A stretch of 64,000 nt of DNA from Pollenia angustigena (GCA_930367215.1 OV884057.1:202667621-202731620), one strand, 5' to 3'. Positions 33,096-45,064 are shown, counted from the first letter of the stretch. Notes: a model not told the origin generated them from the sequence alone. Translations and numbers: made by a program.

Positions 33096-33301
33096 ACTAC
33101 ATGCATATTTACAATACTTAAAACTTCATTATAAAAAACTGAGTGCTTTTCATATAAATTTTACTACACGTTCAGTCACTTGTCTTGTGAAAACAGCACA
33201 TAAATTTAAAAAGCGAAAACTGGTAAATATTTTTTTTAAATCGTTCTTAGAACATAAAAAAAATAAAAATTTAAAAAAAAAAAATTTATTTTTAAAAAAA
33301 C

Positions 33302-33368
33302 AAGATTCGAACTAGAGAACTCACAGTTTCTAACTTAACACACCCCCTAGACAACTGAACCATGAAGG
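33302..33368 (-). repeat. tRNA-like sequence inside HINE D
   Basis: The minus strand has A-box-like TGGTTCAGTTG (33352-33362) and B-box-like TAGTTCGAATC (33304-33314) at tRNA-like spacing, followed by a T-rich block shared with HINE A. It looks tRNA-derived but lacks a clean acceptor stem, so it is not called as a tRNA gene. Confidence 0.45.
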
Positions 33369-34681
33369 AACGTTGTTTGAATATCCTTAAAATGAAATAT
33401 GGCCCGTTTACTGTTCATAACTCAACACAGTTGAGTTATTTTGATCATAACTTAGCCATTTTTAAACCGAATTGACAGATTAAAATACCGACGTGTTTAG
33501 GAAGAAATTTACCATTTACTTGAGCTATAAAGCTTGGACTCGGGAAGATTTATGGTTCCCAAAAATGGGTATTTAAAAAAAAAATTAATTTTGGCCATAA
33601 CTTTTTCGTATCTGAACCGATTTTTCCGAAATTTTCAGAAAATATTTTCTGATAAATATTTCCGGTCTTTTGATATATAAGGCGTAACCATAGGTCATAT
33701 AACAGTCCACAAATTCAGGTTTTTATAAAATTTTTGATATTTTTTGTACGGTAGGTACCACGCCCACTTCTCCAAACCCGTCCACATTTTGTGGGATGGT
33801 GTGTATTGACAATTTTAATGTCTGTACCTAATTAGGAAACTTTGGCTCTTGCCCTTCTCTGGATATACAGAAAAAAGTAATAAAATTACAACAACAACAA
33901 GGGATTTTTAGAAAAAATTAGAGGAAGTCGTGGTTTTTTGCTCATATCTCAGCCATTTTTAGACCGATCTGGCTGAATTTCAATAGCAAAATTATAATAA
34001 GAATACCTGACATAAAGATACCCCAACCAAGCCCCCATAATATCTGGGGGCTTCGGAAAGCCCATTTCAACAGACAGACGGTCAGACGGACAACCGGATT
34101 TGAACTTCGCTTTTCATAAGGACCCAGAATATACTTACTTTATAGGGTGTATGATCAATATTGTAGAAATTACAAACGGAATGACAAACTTATATATACC
34201 GTTTTACCTTCGGTGAAGGGTATAAAAATGTAAAGGCCAATTTTACCAATTCTATTTAAATATACAGTTTTCATATTGTTTTCTTTTTATTTGACACGAA
34301 AAACGAATTTTAAACATAAATTGATATTTAAATAAATTGGTGTAATTGGAATTGTAAAGTAAAACAAATAAATCGCTTAAAGCCGTTTAAATGAAAAATG
34401 AGTTTTAAGTGACATATTAGGAAATATTTTAAATTTTAGAAATATTATGCCAAATAAGCGTTTTAATCAGAAAAGTGCAAAATGCTGAAAAAAATCGCGA
34501 AAAAATTTCATTTAAATCAAATAATTCACTTGAAATCAAAAATTACGAAGAAGTCACTTGATCATTAAGAGGGTATTATCTCAAAATTATCACAATTTTA
34601 ATTTACAATAATTTTTAAATCAACCGTTTCGATACCAAAAACTAGACCAAATGGCACGATATTTGTATAGTGGGATAGATA

Positions 34682-35190
34682 TAAGAATTCTTCTGGAAGT
34701 CCAAAGTACATTTGTTGTTTTTTTTTTTTTTTTTTGTTTGTACTTTGGACTTCAAGAAGAATTCTTGACAAAAGTACGAGAAAACAGAAGTAAGGAAAAC
34801 AACATGTTAAATCAATAGAAATTGATAATCATTCAGAAAAGCAAATTTCGATCTACCAAAGGTTAAAATACAGTTTGGTTTAAGGATTGATGTTTGACTA
34901 TTGACGTCAGCAGTCGTCGATGGCTGCGAGTGTAAGAAGGCAAATCCATCTGAAGAGATCGAGTGGTTGCGATCGAAACATGTCATGGTAACCTGCCGGC
35001 CAGGGTTCGAGCCCCAGCCACGGTCAGGAATGAAAGATTATCAATAACAATTTTAATTAATTTTCATGTTGTAAAATTCCCTTCTTCATAAAACTAATTT
35101 AATTAAAATTAAATTTGATGAAATTAAAAATATTGAAAATTTGGATTAAAACCCATAAATAGTTCAGCAAAATAACCACAACACTAATTA
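34682..35190 (+). mobile_element. Retrozyme-like hammerhead repeat, locus 2
   Basis: One 5'-truncated unit in plus orientation from TACTTTGGACTTCAAG (34741), through a hammerhead (34938-34998) and a B box, to ACTAATTATTA. It is preceded by an inverted copy of its own 5' segment (34684-34710) across a poly-T spacer, a 5' inversion. Non-coding. Confidence 0.7.
34938..34998 (+). ncRNA. Type I hammerhead ribozyme, locus 2
   Basis: Core CTGAAGA, stem II GATCG/CGATC, GAAAC-AT-GTC with cleavage C at 34984, stem I CCAT/ATGG and GGCA/TGCC. Compared with locus 1, stem II has a compensatory T-A to C-G change that keeps pairing. One outer stem I pair is lost. Confidence 0.8.
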
Positions 35191-35859
35191 TTAAAATAGA
35201 AAATCGTATTAATTCAAAAGCTTTCTAAGATTTAATAAAACCCTTAAAAATTCGCCGAAATTAGAAAAATTGCATAAATTCTGATTTCTAAAAAAAACAA
35301 AAGGGAATTGAAGATATTTAAAAACAAAATATGAGCCTGGAGTAATTTATAGTACAAGTCGTTTCAAAACCATTTGCTCCCTTTTGTCTCTACTACGTCT
35401 GCTGAAAAATGTGGCGCCAAGGAGAAGTACTCCCACATCCAACCGACTTGCTATTGTCACACTTAACCAATACTCGCCACGTAACCATTATCTTTAGTAA
35501 ACATTAATTTGATTTTGCATAACGTTTGCCACATATGTGTGTATACATGTATATCAAACAGCATTTAAAAGTTTACATTCAACTTCGATTTTTTTTTAGA
35601 AATAAAGTTTGGTAAATAAACAAAAATTGTTCAGATGAAAGTTAAAGGTTGATCAATTAAGTGGTCATGCTTCTCTTGGATGTTTTCGTCATATATTTGT
35701 TAAGTGCGAACATACCTTTAGAAACATTAAATCAAATAAAATTTTTTTCTGGGCCAATTTGTTGTTGTTGTTGTTCTTCTAACAATTGTTTGTTGAATTC
35801 GCAATGCAAAGTCAAATAAAAAAGCAAAACATGAAAGACGGACCACGCTCTACAATTTG
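35191..35859. other. Non-coding stretch
   Basis: Contains a GTT trinucleotide run at about 35760-35776. No gene recognised. Confidence 0.4.
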
Positions 35860-36858
35860 TATACTCACACCACAGTGGTAAAGAGCGTATTATACGTTTG
35901 TGCTGATGTTTGCAACACCTTAAAATATTGGTCCTATACCCACTTTTTAGTATACCTACCGACATAGAATCTCTCGTTGAGTCGATCTAACGATGTCTGT
36001 CTGTCCGGCAGGCTGACTGGATGGCTGCCCATGTAAACCTTGCTGTCAAAGTGCAGGACGCAATTCTGGAGATAATTTGATCAAATTTGGTACGCAGGTT
36101 TTAATTGTCACAACAATAACTTTTTCTTAAAATGGTGAGAGTCGGTCTTTAATTTCATATTGCGCCCATACAAGCTACTTTCCGGAATACAGTCTTTGTG
36201 TTTATAAAACATCGTATTTAGCTGGTATTTAGATTAAATTTGGTCCAAACCTTTTTTGTTGCAATCTTTATCATTTTATTATTTTTTTTGTGAATCGGTT
36301 CATATATTGACCCCTTTGCGCGAAATTATGGTACATGCCAATTTTGTTGAAATTGAGTTTTTGATGCAATCTTGTTCTACATTCAAAGAGACGTCACCTG
36401 ACAAAATATTGCAGGCGAATTCCACTTCATTGCTCCAAAAATTTAATGTATATTTTCATTTTGATATTGCAATCGAAAACAGAGAAAAGTAGAAAAATGG
36501 CTGTCCTGTAAAATTTGGTTTTTGTAACATACGATAATTTCGCTTAAATGTTGTATTGCTATAAAATTTTGCGACAATAGCTTTTACGATAACCACTCTG
36601 ACATGACAAGATGTTGTGCTGGTAAGTCCCATATAAATCCCCTTCCTAAGATCATATGAAATCTCATAAAGATGAATAATATTCGGCACAAAAAACTTTT
36701 ACATGAATCTTAACCTCATAACATAATTTAGTTTGGGACGGGTCCATGATAGCCTATGGGATCCCAATTTGGGTACACTACCGAAAACTTGTTTTTAAAT
36801 ACTCTGGTTAAGAGTATCATATGGTCGGGATTGACTGGCTATACTTTCTAACTTGTTC
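35860..36858 (+). mobile_element. Degenerate HINE, copy E
   Basis: Starts TATACTCACACCACAGTGGT, has TCGATCTAACGATGTCTGTCTGTCC-type sequence in two segments, and ends GACTGGCTATACTTTCTAACTTG, a decayed form of the HINE 3' end. Interior pieces recur at 55195-55645. Confidence 0.5.
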
Positions 36859-38594
36859 AAATTCAGTTTTTTTTTTTTTGTTATTTCTTGTGGTGGAAAA
36901 TTATATTTACATGTTCTACTCACGAGAGTGCCGGTGTGTGTGTGGTTGTGGTGTTGTAGTGCGATTTACTATTTTCCTTTCGTATTTATTCAACAATAAA
37001 TTGAGTCGTTTATGGTTAAAATACGATTTAGAACGACTGCTGTACGAACTAGTTGCAAACAAACGATTAAATCAGAAAAAATCAACGACAGGATGTGTGT
37101 TGTCGAGTTGAGTAGAGTAGAGAGCAGTCTTATTTGTGCAAAGTCAGAGTGTAGAGCAAGAGCACGACAGGCAGGCTGGCTGGCTGGCATCTCTTATGGT
37201 GAAGCACACAGAGCTGTTGATGGCTTTTCTAGCAAAATTGGTTTCAGTTTTCAGTTGACTGTGAAATAACTCGGTTTAAAAAAGGAAAATCTATTCAAAA
37301 TAGAAATTTAATAAATAAACTTTATAAAATAACGTGTGAATTTAAAAAAAAATATTTAGAAAAAAGTGAAATTGCAATAATAGTTTTTTAAAAAAACGAA
37401 GCCTTATTTTTTTATATAACAAAAAAATTTAAATATTTCTATCAAAAAGTTAATTAAAAATCTAAAATATGTCTTTAAATCTATTAAAAAGTTATTCAAT
37501 TTTAACGGTTTTCTTAGTAGTGCAGTTTTTTGCAAATGGTTGGTAAAATAAAAATTTCGAAAAAATTTAAAACAAAAAATTAAATATTTTAATATCCTTT
37601 TTCTTTTCTCTAATTTTATTGTGTGTGTACATTTTTTTTTGAAAAATATCTTGTTGATGATAATGGAAATGATGTGTTTTATTACTTTTACTGCTGCTGC
37701 TGCTGCTGCTTTTGTTGTGGCATCTTGGGGCAAATGCGTTTCTTTAACAAATTTTTCAAATTCAAATTTTGTGTGTTCTTGTGGTAAACTGTTGTTTGTG
37801 CTGCCAATTTCTGTGCGATAAATATTCAAAAAAATAAAATGAAAATTTTTTGCAATATTCCACTACTGCACTGCATCACGTATCCTTGATTTTCTTGTTG
37901 GTTCTTTAAATAAAGGCTTTGCCATAAAATGCTTTGTCTGCGACTCTAGTGATAATCCCAGTTGTGCAGATATTGAATCAAACAGCAGCATTGTTGCGGA
38001 GGTAAGTAAAATGCTTGAAATCAAATAAGTGTACGAATGAATGAACGACTTTTTCGACTTACAAGTTTGAGAATGAAAGATTCTTTGAGATTTAGCGGTA
38101 ACATTTTTTGGTTTTTAGCTGCCACGTAAGTGGGTTTAAATGAAAACCCCGAAGGAATGAAAAGTTAAGGTTTAATCAAATAATTGTTGGCACAAGTACA
38201 GTGGTTTTTTTGTATATATTTGCCAATTATTTTTATAAAGATATTTAATCTTACAAAATATTTTTTTCTGCTTTTTTAAATAGGCCCTCATTTAATCACG
38301 GACTTAATTTAAAGCAAAATTGTTGAAAAAATATAGAAATTAAATTTATTTCGAATGCCTGATTTTTATTACGACGTTTTTGACAGGCATGATTTTTATG
38401 TTTCGACAGGAAACGGTGTAAAAAGAACTTCTTAAATTTTCCACAAACTTCGTCTACTTTTTTTCAAGTCATGCCTTTTTTTATTTATTTATTTGTTAAA
38501 AGTTCTATTCAACATTTTTTATTTTTCGAATTTATTCTATGATCTGTCCAAAGGAAAGCTAAGGTAAAATGTAACAAGAAAATACAACAGCTGA
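36859..38594. other. Low-repeat region with an isolated splice-donor-like site
   Basis: 36900-37250 is less AT-rich than its surroundings. A strong donor-like GGAG|GTAAGT has its boundary after 38001. The preceding 37860-38001 could be an untranslated exon. No open frame with family resemblance is seen. A CTG run occurs near 37692-37710. This is the only place where a host exon is plausible. Confidence 0.25.
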
Positions 38595-38888
38595 ATTCAC
38601 ACCGAGCTTGTTAGTTTGTTAGTCGTGAATCGTTACTTTTTGGCAGTCAGTAAACGTTATTTGTGTCAAAGCATGAGTAATTAAATAGTTGACAATTGTT
38701 TTTTTAAACTTTCTCGTGGCATGTTTTATTTTTTCCAGAATAATAAATTGTGTCAGAACAATAAATCAGTTATTTTACTACGAAAGTTACCAGACTAACA
38801 AAGTTTTAAAAAGGGGGTCGTTCACAGTTGGTAACTTTCACAAATTAACAAACTGCCGAGTAACAAATTAACAAGTTCGGTGTGAATA
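38595..38888. mobile_element. MITE with TTCACACCGA inverted ends
   Basis: The left end TTCACACCGAGCTTGTTAG and the right end's inverse TTCACACCGAACTTGTTAA continue into TTTGTTA on both sides, about 27 bp of TIR. Non-coding. Confidence 0.6.
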
Positions 38889-40174
38889 CCACTAATATAA
38901 AAGTCTGTTAGTGTATAAAGTCATTTCTGAAAAATTGAAGAAATAGGACTATTACAAAAAACCTTTATAAAATACATAACTGAAATTTAGCTCATAGAAT
39001 AAATTCGAAATATAATAAATGTCGAATATAATATAAAGTAACCTTCGAAAGGAAATAATTCCCAGTTTCTATTATGAGAAAATTTTATCGATCGAAAAGT
39101 TCAAAGGAAAATGTATTGAAAACCTAAGCTTTTTGTAAAACTCAATTCTTATGAAGAACTTTTATTTAAATCTTTAAATTTCTTTAATTTAAAGAAATTT
39201 TGATAAAGAAATCTTATTATACTAACGGAAACTTTTCAATAACTTCTATTAAATAAACATTTTTCAATGACCTTCCAGGAAAATTTCATAAACACTAAAA
39301 TGTAGCCATTCTCAAATTTTGAAAAGTAGTTGACCGATTTCTAAAAAAACCCATAGAAAATTTTAAGCGCTAATTAAAATTTTTAATTTCTTTGATTTCC
39401 TAAAAAAATTGTGTTGTTTTTCCTTTAGAAAATAATTATTTATGTTGAAAGTTTATCGATTTCTTTAATTTTTTTACTTAAATTTTTTATCGAATATTTA
39501 TCGATAACTTATATTTCACAAAGAAAATTTAACGATTATTTCAAAGTTCAATATAAAATTTATCGATTACATAAATTTTTGATAAAAAACTTATCGATTA
39601 CTTCAATTTTCTATAGAACATCTATCGATAACTTAAGTTTTCCATAGACAATTATCGATTACTTCAATATTCTATAGAAAATTTATCGATCTATTAAATT
39701 ATTTTATAAAAAGTTTATCGATTACTTCGATTTTCTAAAGAGAATTTATCGATTACTTCAATTTAGTACCACTTAAATTGCTTAATATTTATCGGTTACT
39801 TAAATTGATCATACCAAAATTACGAATTAATTTAATTTTCTACAGAGCATTTATCGAATAATTAAATTTTCGCTACAACATTTTTTTATGCCCAATTTTC
39901 AGGATAGTATTTAAATCAATATTAAGTTAATTTTCATAACAAACTTAAATCGTATTTAAAACAGATTGGTTTTTTGAGTTTTATGTGAAAAGTCTTATTT
40001 AATTAAGATAAAAGTATGGTAGCACTACTAAATATAAAAAAGTGTATTTATTTACAAGCTGGTCTGAAAAAAAACAGCTGACTGTTAATGCTTTGCCTGT
40101 TGTTGTTGTTGTTTTGTTGTGATATTGAGGTCACCTTGCTAAAATATTACAATGGAAACTTAAGTTGAAATTAA

Positions 40175-40413
40175 GGCCCTAAATTTGTAAAACGCACACG
40201 CAACGCCAACAATTATATTGAGAGCAAAAACAAAATCGAAAATATTTCATAATTTTGTTGTTGTTTTCTATAGAAATGTATATTGAATTTTTAAATTTTA
40301 AACGCAATATGTATTTCTGTAGAAAGCAACAATAAAATTTTGAAAAATTTTTGACAATGTTTTTGCTTTCAATGTTATTTTTGGGATTGCGTTGCGTTTT
40401 ACAAATTTAGGGC
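40175..40413. mobile_element. Palindromic MITE with GGCCCTAAA ends
   Basis: Inverted arms of about 55 bp share GGCCCTAAATTTGTAAAACGC and AGCAAAAAC around a central 130 bp. Inserted in the 31-bp minisatellite. Confidence 0.65.
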
Positions 40414-41040
40414 CCAAGTGTACCACATCGGTGAATTAAGTTTCACTTAAGTTGTTAGTGAAGAAGAGAATTTTGTATTTAAAACGATTTTAAAAATAAA
40501 TGTGTTTTAATATCAATTCTGAAAATTGGCCATTAATCAATTAATTTTTTTTTTTAATTCTTGAATGTTGAAATTTTTTATAGAAAATGTATCGATTGCT
40601 TAAATTTTCAATATCCATTACTTTTATTGCTCTAAATAATTTATCGTTAGTTTTAGCTTTCTACAGAAAATTTATTGAATACTCTAATTTCTATAAAAAA
40701 AAATCATGATTGGCATAAATTTTCTATAGAAAAGTTATCGATTATCTTAATTTTCAATAGCAAATAATGGATTTCTTAAAGATTTATTCTTTTTTCCGGA
40801 TTCTGTGTTAATTTATATAGAAATTTTTGTCAGTTTATCGATTAATTTTCTATAAAGAATTTTTTATAATATCAATTTTCTATATAAATAATTCGATGAC
40901 TTACAATTTATAAATAAAATTTATTGATTACTTAAATTTTATCGATAAAAAATTTATCGATTACTTTATAATAATATAATTATTTATGAGTTGCATCCAT
41001 TTTCAATAGAAAATTTATCGATTACTAGAATTTGCTATAG

Positions 41041-42048
41041 TATCGGGTGATTTTTTAAGAGCTATGTGAAAGTTAAAAAAAGCACATAAAATTCAGAAAA
41101 TGCATGAAATCTTTATTTGAATCGATAGTACGGTCCATATAATTTAATGTTAAAAAAAGCACATAAAATTCAGAAAATGCATGAAATCTTTATTTGAATC
41201 GATAGTACGGTCCATATAATTTAATGTTTGAAGATTATTTCATGTAAATGTTGACCGTGAGTTCGCCTCAAATGGTCCATCCGCTTAGTCCAATTTTGGC
41301 ATACTCTTTCCAACATTTCGGCCGGTATCTCATGAATAAATGCTTCAATGTTGTCTTCCAATGCGTCAATTGAAGCGGGCATGTGTGTATAGACATGAGC
41401 TTTAACATAGCTTCACAAAAAATAGTCTAAAGGCGTTAAATCGCACGATCTAGGCGGCTAATTGACCGGTCCCGAACGTGAAATAAAATGTTCACCGATG
41501 TCGCCTCTCAATAAGTCCATTGTTAAGCGTGCTGAGTGGCATGTGGCACCGTTTTGTTGAAACCACATGTCATGCAAGTCAAGCTCTTGCATTTTGGGCA
41601 AACAAAAGTTGAATATCATCTCACGGTAGCGCTCACCATTCACAGTTACGTTACGATTCGCATCATCTTTGAAGAAGTACGGTCCAATGATGCCACCAGC
41701 CCATAAACCGCACCAAACTGTTACTTTTTCTGGATGCATTGGTAGCTCTTGCAATGCTTCTGGCTGATTTTCACTCCAAAATCGACAATTTTGCTTATTA
41801 ACGTACCCATTGAGCCAAAAATGAGTTTCGTCGCTGGACACAAGAAACGCGCGATGAACTTTCTTAACAGAGCGCGCATTTTGATAATAAAATTCAATAA
41901 TTTGCAAGCGTTGTTCGTTTGTAAGACGATTCATGGTAAAATTATAGACCAAACTGAAGATGTTTGACAGTGAAACAAAACACGAAACGTGCGTCAGCTG
42001 TTTAAACCAGTGTTGCCAAAAAGATAATAGCTAACAAATCATCCGATA
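41041..42048 (-). mobile_element. Mariner element, deletion derivative (DD41D type)
   Basis: Ends TATCGGGTGATTTTTTA and, inverted, TATCGGATGATTTGTTA, the outer TA being the target duplication. Carries a dead transposase (41218-41952). Near one end an 80-bp segment is duplicated in tandem (41068-41147 and 41148-41227). Confidence 0.8.
41218..41952 (-). pseudogene. Mariner transposase pseudogene
   Basis: Once catalysed cut-and-paste transposition. The N-terminus has the start of the HTH (NRLTNEQRLQIIEFYYQNA). A deletion of about 100 residues then joins VHRAFLV to SSDETHFWLNG, the first catalytic D region. The second catalytic aspartate motif reads QQNGATCH instead of QQDGATCH. The third is CDLTPLD, 41 residues later, giving DD41D spacing. 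Two Trp codons have become stops: one after SGPVN (TAG) and one after DYFL (TGA). The tail runs to IIFKH and a stop. It is clearly inactive. Spacing suggests the rosa-like DD41D group. Confidence 0.8.
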
Positions 42049-42090
42049 TTTTATAGATTTCTTCAAGAATTATTGATTACTTTAATGTTC

Positions 42091-42380
42091 TACACTGAAA
42101 GAATTTTCTTCGCAATACTAACGAATTTTGACATTAATCCCATGAAAAATTGCATTATAAAGGAACCTATGCAGCGCTTCGTTGGATCAATGAAACCTGT
42201 TTCATTAAAAGGACTTAATGAAACATTACATTAGATCCATGAATATTATTCATTGGATGAATACTTTCAATAAAGTAAAATTTTTATTTTTTTTTAATTT
42301 TTTTATTTTTCATTTACCCAAGGAAAACTTTTTTATGAAAATGATTCATTAAATATATGAAGCATTTTTCTTTCAGTGTA
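42091..42380. mobile_element. MITE with CACTGAAAGAA ends and TA flanks
   Basis: 290 bp including TA at both ends. The TIR is CACTGAAAGAA on the left and its inverse on the right, with a TTCATTA/TAATGAA-rich interior. Likely a Tc1/mariner-driven MITE. Confidence 0.65.
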
Positions 42381-42911
42381 TTGAAAATTTGTTGATAATT
42401 TATTTTTTATATAGAAAATTTGTTAATAATTTATCGACGAAATTTTCTACAAAAATCTTTTGATGACCTTAATTTTTCTTAAGCTATGTTTACACTTATT
42501 AAATATTTGACGTCCTACACGTAACCACTAGTTTGATTAAAAAATTGTTTTCGTTTGAAAAACATTTGATAGATCAAATATCACATAAAAGTTTCTAAAT
42601 TACATTACAAATAAAGCTTAGTAAATCAATGGTAAAAAATAAGGCAAAGGTTTGATCAATTAATTGGTCGCATTTGTTTTGGATTTTTTCGACAAATATT
42701 TGGTAGCTCTGAACACAGCTTTAGAATTGCTTCAAAATCCTTTAGAAAATTTATCGTTTCTTTAGAATTTCTTAAGAAATGTTTTCGATATCGTTCTTTG
42801 TCAATTAGATTGTGCCAGAAAAATCAAATAGTTAATTATGTTTGTGTTTTATCACTGATTTTTTAAAAAGCTTTCCTCTCTGTTCAAGTAACTCAAATCA
42901 GTACGCGAATA

Positions 42912-43643
42912 ACACTAAAAATTTTTAATTTGGAAAAGTACCAATTACGCCACATGCCTAGATAAGTTAATTGGGACCTCCTGAAAACGAAAAACGCTGT
43001 ATTTTTTTTCCTAAGTACCGTTTTTTAGATAACGGTACTTTTGTGTTTTTCGGTGTATGGTCCCACTCAAACCCTTGTGGAGCCCAACCGAAATCCAATC
43101 GAAACAAGTGATACAGTGTCGGAAAGGTAATTGAATGCCTTTTCCGTCGATATGCTGAAAATTTCTATCTGATAAGAAATGACTGAGTTGTAGCACCTTA
43201 AAATTTGCCTATTTTGTACGTTTTTTTTTTTACTACATTTTATTAAATATCTGGAATGTTTTATTTTTTAACCAAATACCAACATTTTAAGCGTAATTTG
43301 CAAAATAAAGTTTTTATTAAGGATTTTGTGGAACGACAATATTTTCATCTCATATAAAAATCCGTTTTTTTTAAATATGCACGTTAAAACTGATAGATTT
43401 GAGGTGCCATAACTCAGCCATTTCTTAGCATATCGACGGAAAAGGCATTCAATTACCTTTCCAACGATATGCCATTTATTTAGATCGGGTTTCGACCACA
43501 AGGGTTTGAGTGGGACCATACACAGAAAAACACAAAAGTACCGTTATCTAAAAAATTACACAGTTTTTCTTGTTCAGGAGGTCTCAATTAACTTATCTAG
43601 GCATGTGGCGTTCTTGGTATTTTTTTTGGCTGTAAACCAGTGT
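42912..43643. mobile_element. Long-armed palindromic element, copy Z1
   Basis: Arms of about 240 bp (near 42950-43195 and 43400-43625) share CACATGCCTAGATAAGTTAA, AGTACCGTT(A/T), GTGGGACCATAC and GGAAAAGGCATTCAATTACC in inverse. AATA flanks both sides (42908-42911 and 43644-43647). The outer right end reads GGCTGTAAACCAGTGT. The apparent short frames are arm-derived. Confidence 0.7.
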
Positions 43644-43647
43644 AATA

Positions 43648-44819
43648 AATCCCTAAACAAAACTATTAATTAAGAGTTGCATTTAAATGTCTTTTAAATA
43701 CATTTTATTTACATTGAAAAAAATTCTAATGAAAAATTTTATTTAAATTTCCATATTGAATTTTTTCTGATTTATTTTATATGCATATAAAATGCTTTCA
43801 TGCAATAAACTATTCAAATAACATTTACTTTGTATTTCAAATGTTGTCAACGTTTCTAATTGTTACAAACGTAACCCAATAAATTAAAAAAAGATGAAAC
43901 GAAAGCATGAAATTGATATACGTGCAACATACCATTACCGACACCTCCCATAGCCGATGCTGATCCAAGCGGGCAGGGATACTTAATTTAAAAAAATGCG
44001 TTGAAATACACGAACAAGGGTTGTATTTGCCCTGAAGGAAAACTGGGTGCAAGTGTTTCCAAGTCAATAGATTTGTCGGCTTTTTTGGTAACTTTTTGGC
44101 GACATTGTCAACGAAGTGTCTGCATTCTTGTATACGAATAACAACCTTTTTTCATAAGCAACTGAGACGCATAATTCCCGTTAAATTTTAAGCAATAATA
44201 AAAATAGAGTGTTATGAACTCTTATTTTTTTATTTATGTTTTAATAAAATAATTAAATCTTTAAAAATATTTACTAAAATGTGCGAGTGATTCTCTGCTT
44301 TCGGAAAGCTGGATTCTGATCAGCTAGTTATAAACTTCCGGATCTTAAAGCCTAGGATTATATCCCACTTGCAGCGTATGCTTTGGGGAATCTTTAAAAG
44401 TAGATAAAAGCGTCTACACTGAAGACGACTGTATAGAAATATTCACTTGACGCGAACTAGGGAAGTTTTGTCAGTCGATATACAAGTATAAATATCTGAT
44501 TCCATAAATTCTTATGATAAAGCATTAAAACAAGCTTATGAAATTCGCCACGGACTCCTTTGAAAGTCATTTTGAAAATCAACAGCTCATTTTGAACCTA
44601 CCTTAGTTAAAGTCTATTCAAAATAAATTTTTTCAACCACAATGTATACTACTAGTCTATCATTGCTTTAATCAAATGTATCATAATAAAATAAAATATT
44701 CAAAATAATAAATGTGTTTCTTTCTCATAACCGAATAAAACACCGCTATTGTGAGTGTCCGGTTATAAGTGGTTTTTACTGTACATACATTCATTAATTT
44801 TATTCACTATCAAATATAT
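43648..44819. other. Non-coding stretch with a possible pogo-like end
   Basis: 44751-44781 inverted reads CAGTAAAAACCACTTATAAC, resembling a pogo-type terminus, but no partner end was found. Nothing else recognised. Confidence 0.35.
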
Positions 44820-45064
44820 TGTAACGTTTTTGGCATAATAAACGCGTTTCGGTTTACTCCCTTTATAATGAACCTTGAGTTCTTTTAATTGCAAATCAAA
44901 ATAAATAAACACACTTATTCAACTTAACAAACTTTATTCAAATTAATTATAAAGTTCACAATTTTATCCAATACATAGTGTTAGTTTCGAACCGTATTCA
45001 TGAGTCACCCCTTTTTATATTTCATAATTATTTGTAGACTTTTCCTGAACCTCCCTGTAATAAC
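44820..45064 (-). repeat. Solo LTR
   Basis: In reverse: TGTTATTACAGGGAGG at the start, TATAAAAAGGGG as TATA box, GAATAAAGTTTG as polyadenylation signal, GTGTGTTTATTTATTTTGAT, and the end AAAACGTTACA, giving TGT...ACA termini. Related to the fragment at 18335-18464. Family not assigned; no internal region is present. Confidence 0.55.

Larger units (their letters stand above)
32175..34229 (-). mobile_element. HINE (mini-me/DINE-1-like), copy D, inverted
   Basis: In reverse: 5' TATACCCTTCACCGAAGG, AATATATTCTGGGTCCTTAT-like sequence and GTCCGTCTGACCGTCTGTCTG in interrupted form; 3' GGTGAAGGGTAT, hairpin TTCGGC-ACA-GCCGAA (32196-32210) and ATAGCACTCTTACTTG. Contains a nested TIR element (32280-33095) and a tRNA-like module. 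Confidence 0.7.
39460..42790. repeat. 31-bp ATCGAT minisatellite, interrupted
   Basis: TATCGATT(A) recurs with 30-32 bp spacing at 39561, 39592, 39623, 39653, 39684, 39716 and 39747, linked by ACTTCAATTTTCTATAGAAA. More diverged units continue at 40580-41040 and 42395-42780. The array is split by a MITE (40175-40413), a mariner (41041-42048) and another MITE (42091-42380). Confidence 0.75.

Noticed and set aside
33302..33368. Functional tRNA gene inside HINE D
   Set aside because: A and B boxes are present, but acceptor and anticodon stems do not pair cleanly. Annotated as tRNA-like only.
37404..37829. 141-codon minus-strand frame with an Ala run
   Set aside because: The Ala run comes from a CTG/CAG microsatellite, and the rest is Lys/Phe/Ile-rich as expected from AT-rich non-coding DNA.
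44751..44781. pogo-like transposon
   Set aside because: Only one possible terminus; no partner end or TA-bounded element found within several kilobases.
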